Source: Pseudideonella sakaiensis | Lineage (GTDB): Bacteria > Pseudomonadota > Gammaproteobacteria > Burkholderiales > Burkholderiaceae_C | DNA length: 57,664 bases | NCBI RefSeq assembly: GCF_001293525.1 | Contig: NZ_BBYR01000064.1 | Coordinates: 1-57,664, forward strand | Direction of reading: 5' to 3' | Shown here: in pieces, positions 56,548 to 57,664 of the stretch | Layout of the letters: each line of letters starts with the position of its first letter | Numbering within the stretch: position 1 is the stretch's first letter | Made by a program: the position numbers and the translations under genes | The notes under the pieces: generated by a model | Seen by the model: the letters and a program-made list of their open reading frames with translations, nothing else | Databases searched by the model: none | What the model was told of the DNA's origin: nothing

Positions 56548-57664
56548 TCAGCTGCCGCCGCCCGTGCCCGCGGCGACCCGCTCGCGCACCTGCTGCAGCG
56601 CGCCCGGATCGTCCAGCGTGGTCAGGTCGCCCGGGTCGCGGCCCTCGCAGACGGCCTGCATCGCCCGGCGCAGCAGCTTGCCCGAACGCGTCTTCGGCAG
56701 CAGCGACACGAAGAAGACGCGCGACGGCCGGGCCACCGCGCCGAGCTGCGCATCCACCGTCTTCATCACCTCGCCCTCGAGGCGCAGCCGGGCAGCCGGA
56801 TCCTCGAGACCGCTGGCATCCTTGGCCACCGCGAAGGCGACCGCGACCTGGCCCTTCAGCGCATCGGCCACGCCGACCACCGCCACCTCGGCGACGTTCG
56901 GGTGGCTGGCGATGCTCTCCTCGATCTCGCGCGTGCCCAGGCGGTGGCCCGCCACGTTGATCACGTCGTCGGTGCGGCCGAGGATGAAGTAGTAGCCGTC
57001 CTCGTCGCGCACGCCCCAGTCGAAGGTGCTGTAGACCTGCCGGCCCGGCACGCTGCGCCAGTAGGTGTCGACGAAGCGCTGGTCGTCGCGCCAGACGGTC
57101 TGCATGAAGCCCGGCGGCAGCGGGCCCTCGATCGCCAGCACGCCCTTCTGGTTCGGCGCCGTCAGCTCCTCGCCGGTGTGCTCGTCGAAGAGTTTGATCC
57201 GGTAGCCGTACATCGGCACGCCGGGGCTGCCGAACTTGCTGGGTGCCGCCTCGACGCCATTGGCGATCGTCAGCACCGGCCAGCCGGTCTCGGTCTGCCA
57301 GTAGTTGTCGACGATGGGCTTGCCCAGCGCGTCGGCGATCCAGCGCGCGGTGGGCTCGTCCAGCGGCTCGCCGGCCAGGAAGAGCGCGCGCAGCGAGCTC
57401 AGGTCGTACTTCGTCAGGAAGGCCGGGTCCTGCTTCTTCAGCACGCGCACCGCGGTGGGCGCGCTGAACATCGCGGTGACCTTGTACTTCTCGACCAGCT
57501 GCCACCAGATGCCGGCATCGGGCCGGATCGGCAGGCCCTCGTAGAGGATGGTCGCCATGCCGGCGATCAGCGGGCCGTAGACGATGTAGCTGTGGCCCAC
57601 CACCCAGCCGATGTCGCTGGTGGAGAAATAGGTTTCGCCGGCGCGGCCCTGGAAGATGTGGCGG
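56548..57664 (-). CDS. prpE: Propionyl-CoA synthetase-like acyl-CoA ligase, second copy (5' end cut by window)
   Basis: An inverted paralogue of the ligase at the left end. The frame runs to the last base; the visible protein begins near RHIFQGRAGETYFSTSDIGW. All C-terminal ligase motifs agree with the left copy (YWQTETGWP, TFDWGVRDEDGY, GRTDDVINVAGHRLG, PKTRSGKLLRR). Differences are mostly conservative, and the right copy has an extra AAGTGGGS-like tail. Reaction: activation of propionate (or acetate) to the CoA thioester through an acyl adenylate. It converges with the S9 peptidase. Two such genes so close in sequence suggest duplication with division of work. Confidence 0.88.
   Translation of the reverse strand, partial: RHIFQGRAGETYFSTSDIGWVVGHSYIVYGPLIAGMATILYEGLPIRPDAGIWWQLVEKYKVTAMFSAPTAVRVLKKQDPAFLTKYDLSSLRALFLAGEPLDEPTARWIADALGKPIVDNYWQTETGWPVLTIANGVEAAPSKFGSPGVPMYGYRIKLFDEHTGEELTAPNQKGVLAIEGPLPPGFMQTVWRDDQRFVDTYWRSVPGRQVYSTFDWGVRDEDGYYFILGRTDDVINVAGHRLGTREIEESIASHPNVAEVAVVGVADALKGQVAVAFAVAKDASGLEDPAARLRLEGEVMKTVDAQLGAVARPSRVFFVSLLPKTRSGKLLRRAMQAVCEGRDPGDLTTLDDPGALQQVRERVAAGTGGGS

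Overview
The window is uniformly GC-rich with tightly packed, often overlapping genes. A Bug-type tricarboxylate-transporter binding protein, FadR-type acyl-CoA regulons and the general gene content suggest a betaproteobacterium of the order Burkholderiales, perhaps a Sphaerotilaceae/Comamonadaceae-like lineage; this is an inference from gene content only.

Layout. (1) Positions 1-1053 and 56548-57664 are two inverted, closely similar, truncated copies of a propionyl-CoA-synthetase-like gene, so both window ends lie at nearly the same point of the same gene. (2) 1078-19617 is a catabolic block for CoA-activated carboxylic acids. A leftward five-gene operon encodes a class I CoA-transferase-like pair, a CaiB/BaiF CoA-transferase, a Bug binding protein and a NUDIX/metallo-beta-lactamase fusion. 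Two FadR-type regulators, a double acyl-CoA dehydrogenase fusion, and two divergent operons follow (nitroreductase, acyl-CoA dehydrogenase, enoyl-CoA hydratase, GST, HCCA-isomerase leftward; two acyl-CoA dehydrogenases, enoyl-CoA hydratase, SDR rightward). Palindromic GGTT-S-AACC boxes sit at four of these promoters and look like one FadR-type regulon. (3) 19618-23446 is a scarred accessory patch beside a tRNA-Asn. It holds a headless ParE toxin remnant, a GNAT acetyltransferase, a headless RadC remnant, a CIA30-family protein and an unusual MazG-like / PIN-like / Lys-Ala-tail fusion.

(4) 23600-47691 is a sugar-to-glycogen block, all leftward. It has a TPR lipoprotein-size exported protein, pgi, pgm, glgA, glgC, glgB, a GH13 glucosidase, an ABC ATPase, a second GH13 glucosidase, two ABC permeases, a binding protein, a LacI regulator, a LamB-type porin, amylosucrase, an MFS transporter and a PfkB sugar kinase. 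Seven CCAAA-CG-TTTGG operators, three times as pairs 21-22 bp apart, lie before the binding protein, porin, amylosucrase and kinase genes. This reads as a LacI-controlled sucrose/alpha-glucoside system: porin, ABC import, cleavage by amylosucrase/glucosidases, fructose phosphorylation, and storage of glucose units as glycogen. (5) 47795-56493 holds a class II aldolase-like protein paired with a divergent MurA-like enolpyruvyl transferase, a patatin-like phospholipase, a small exported protein, a type II NADH dehydrogenase, a small conserved protein, YaeQ and an S9 prolyl oligopeptidase.
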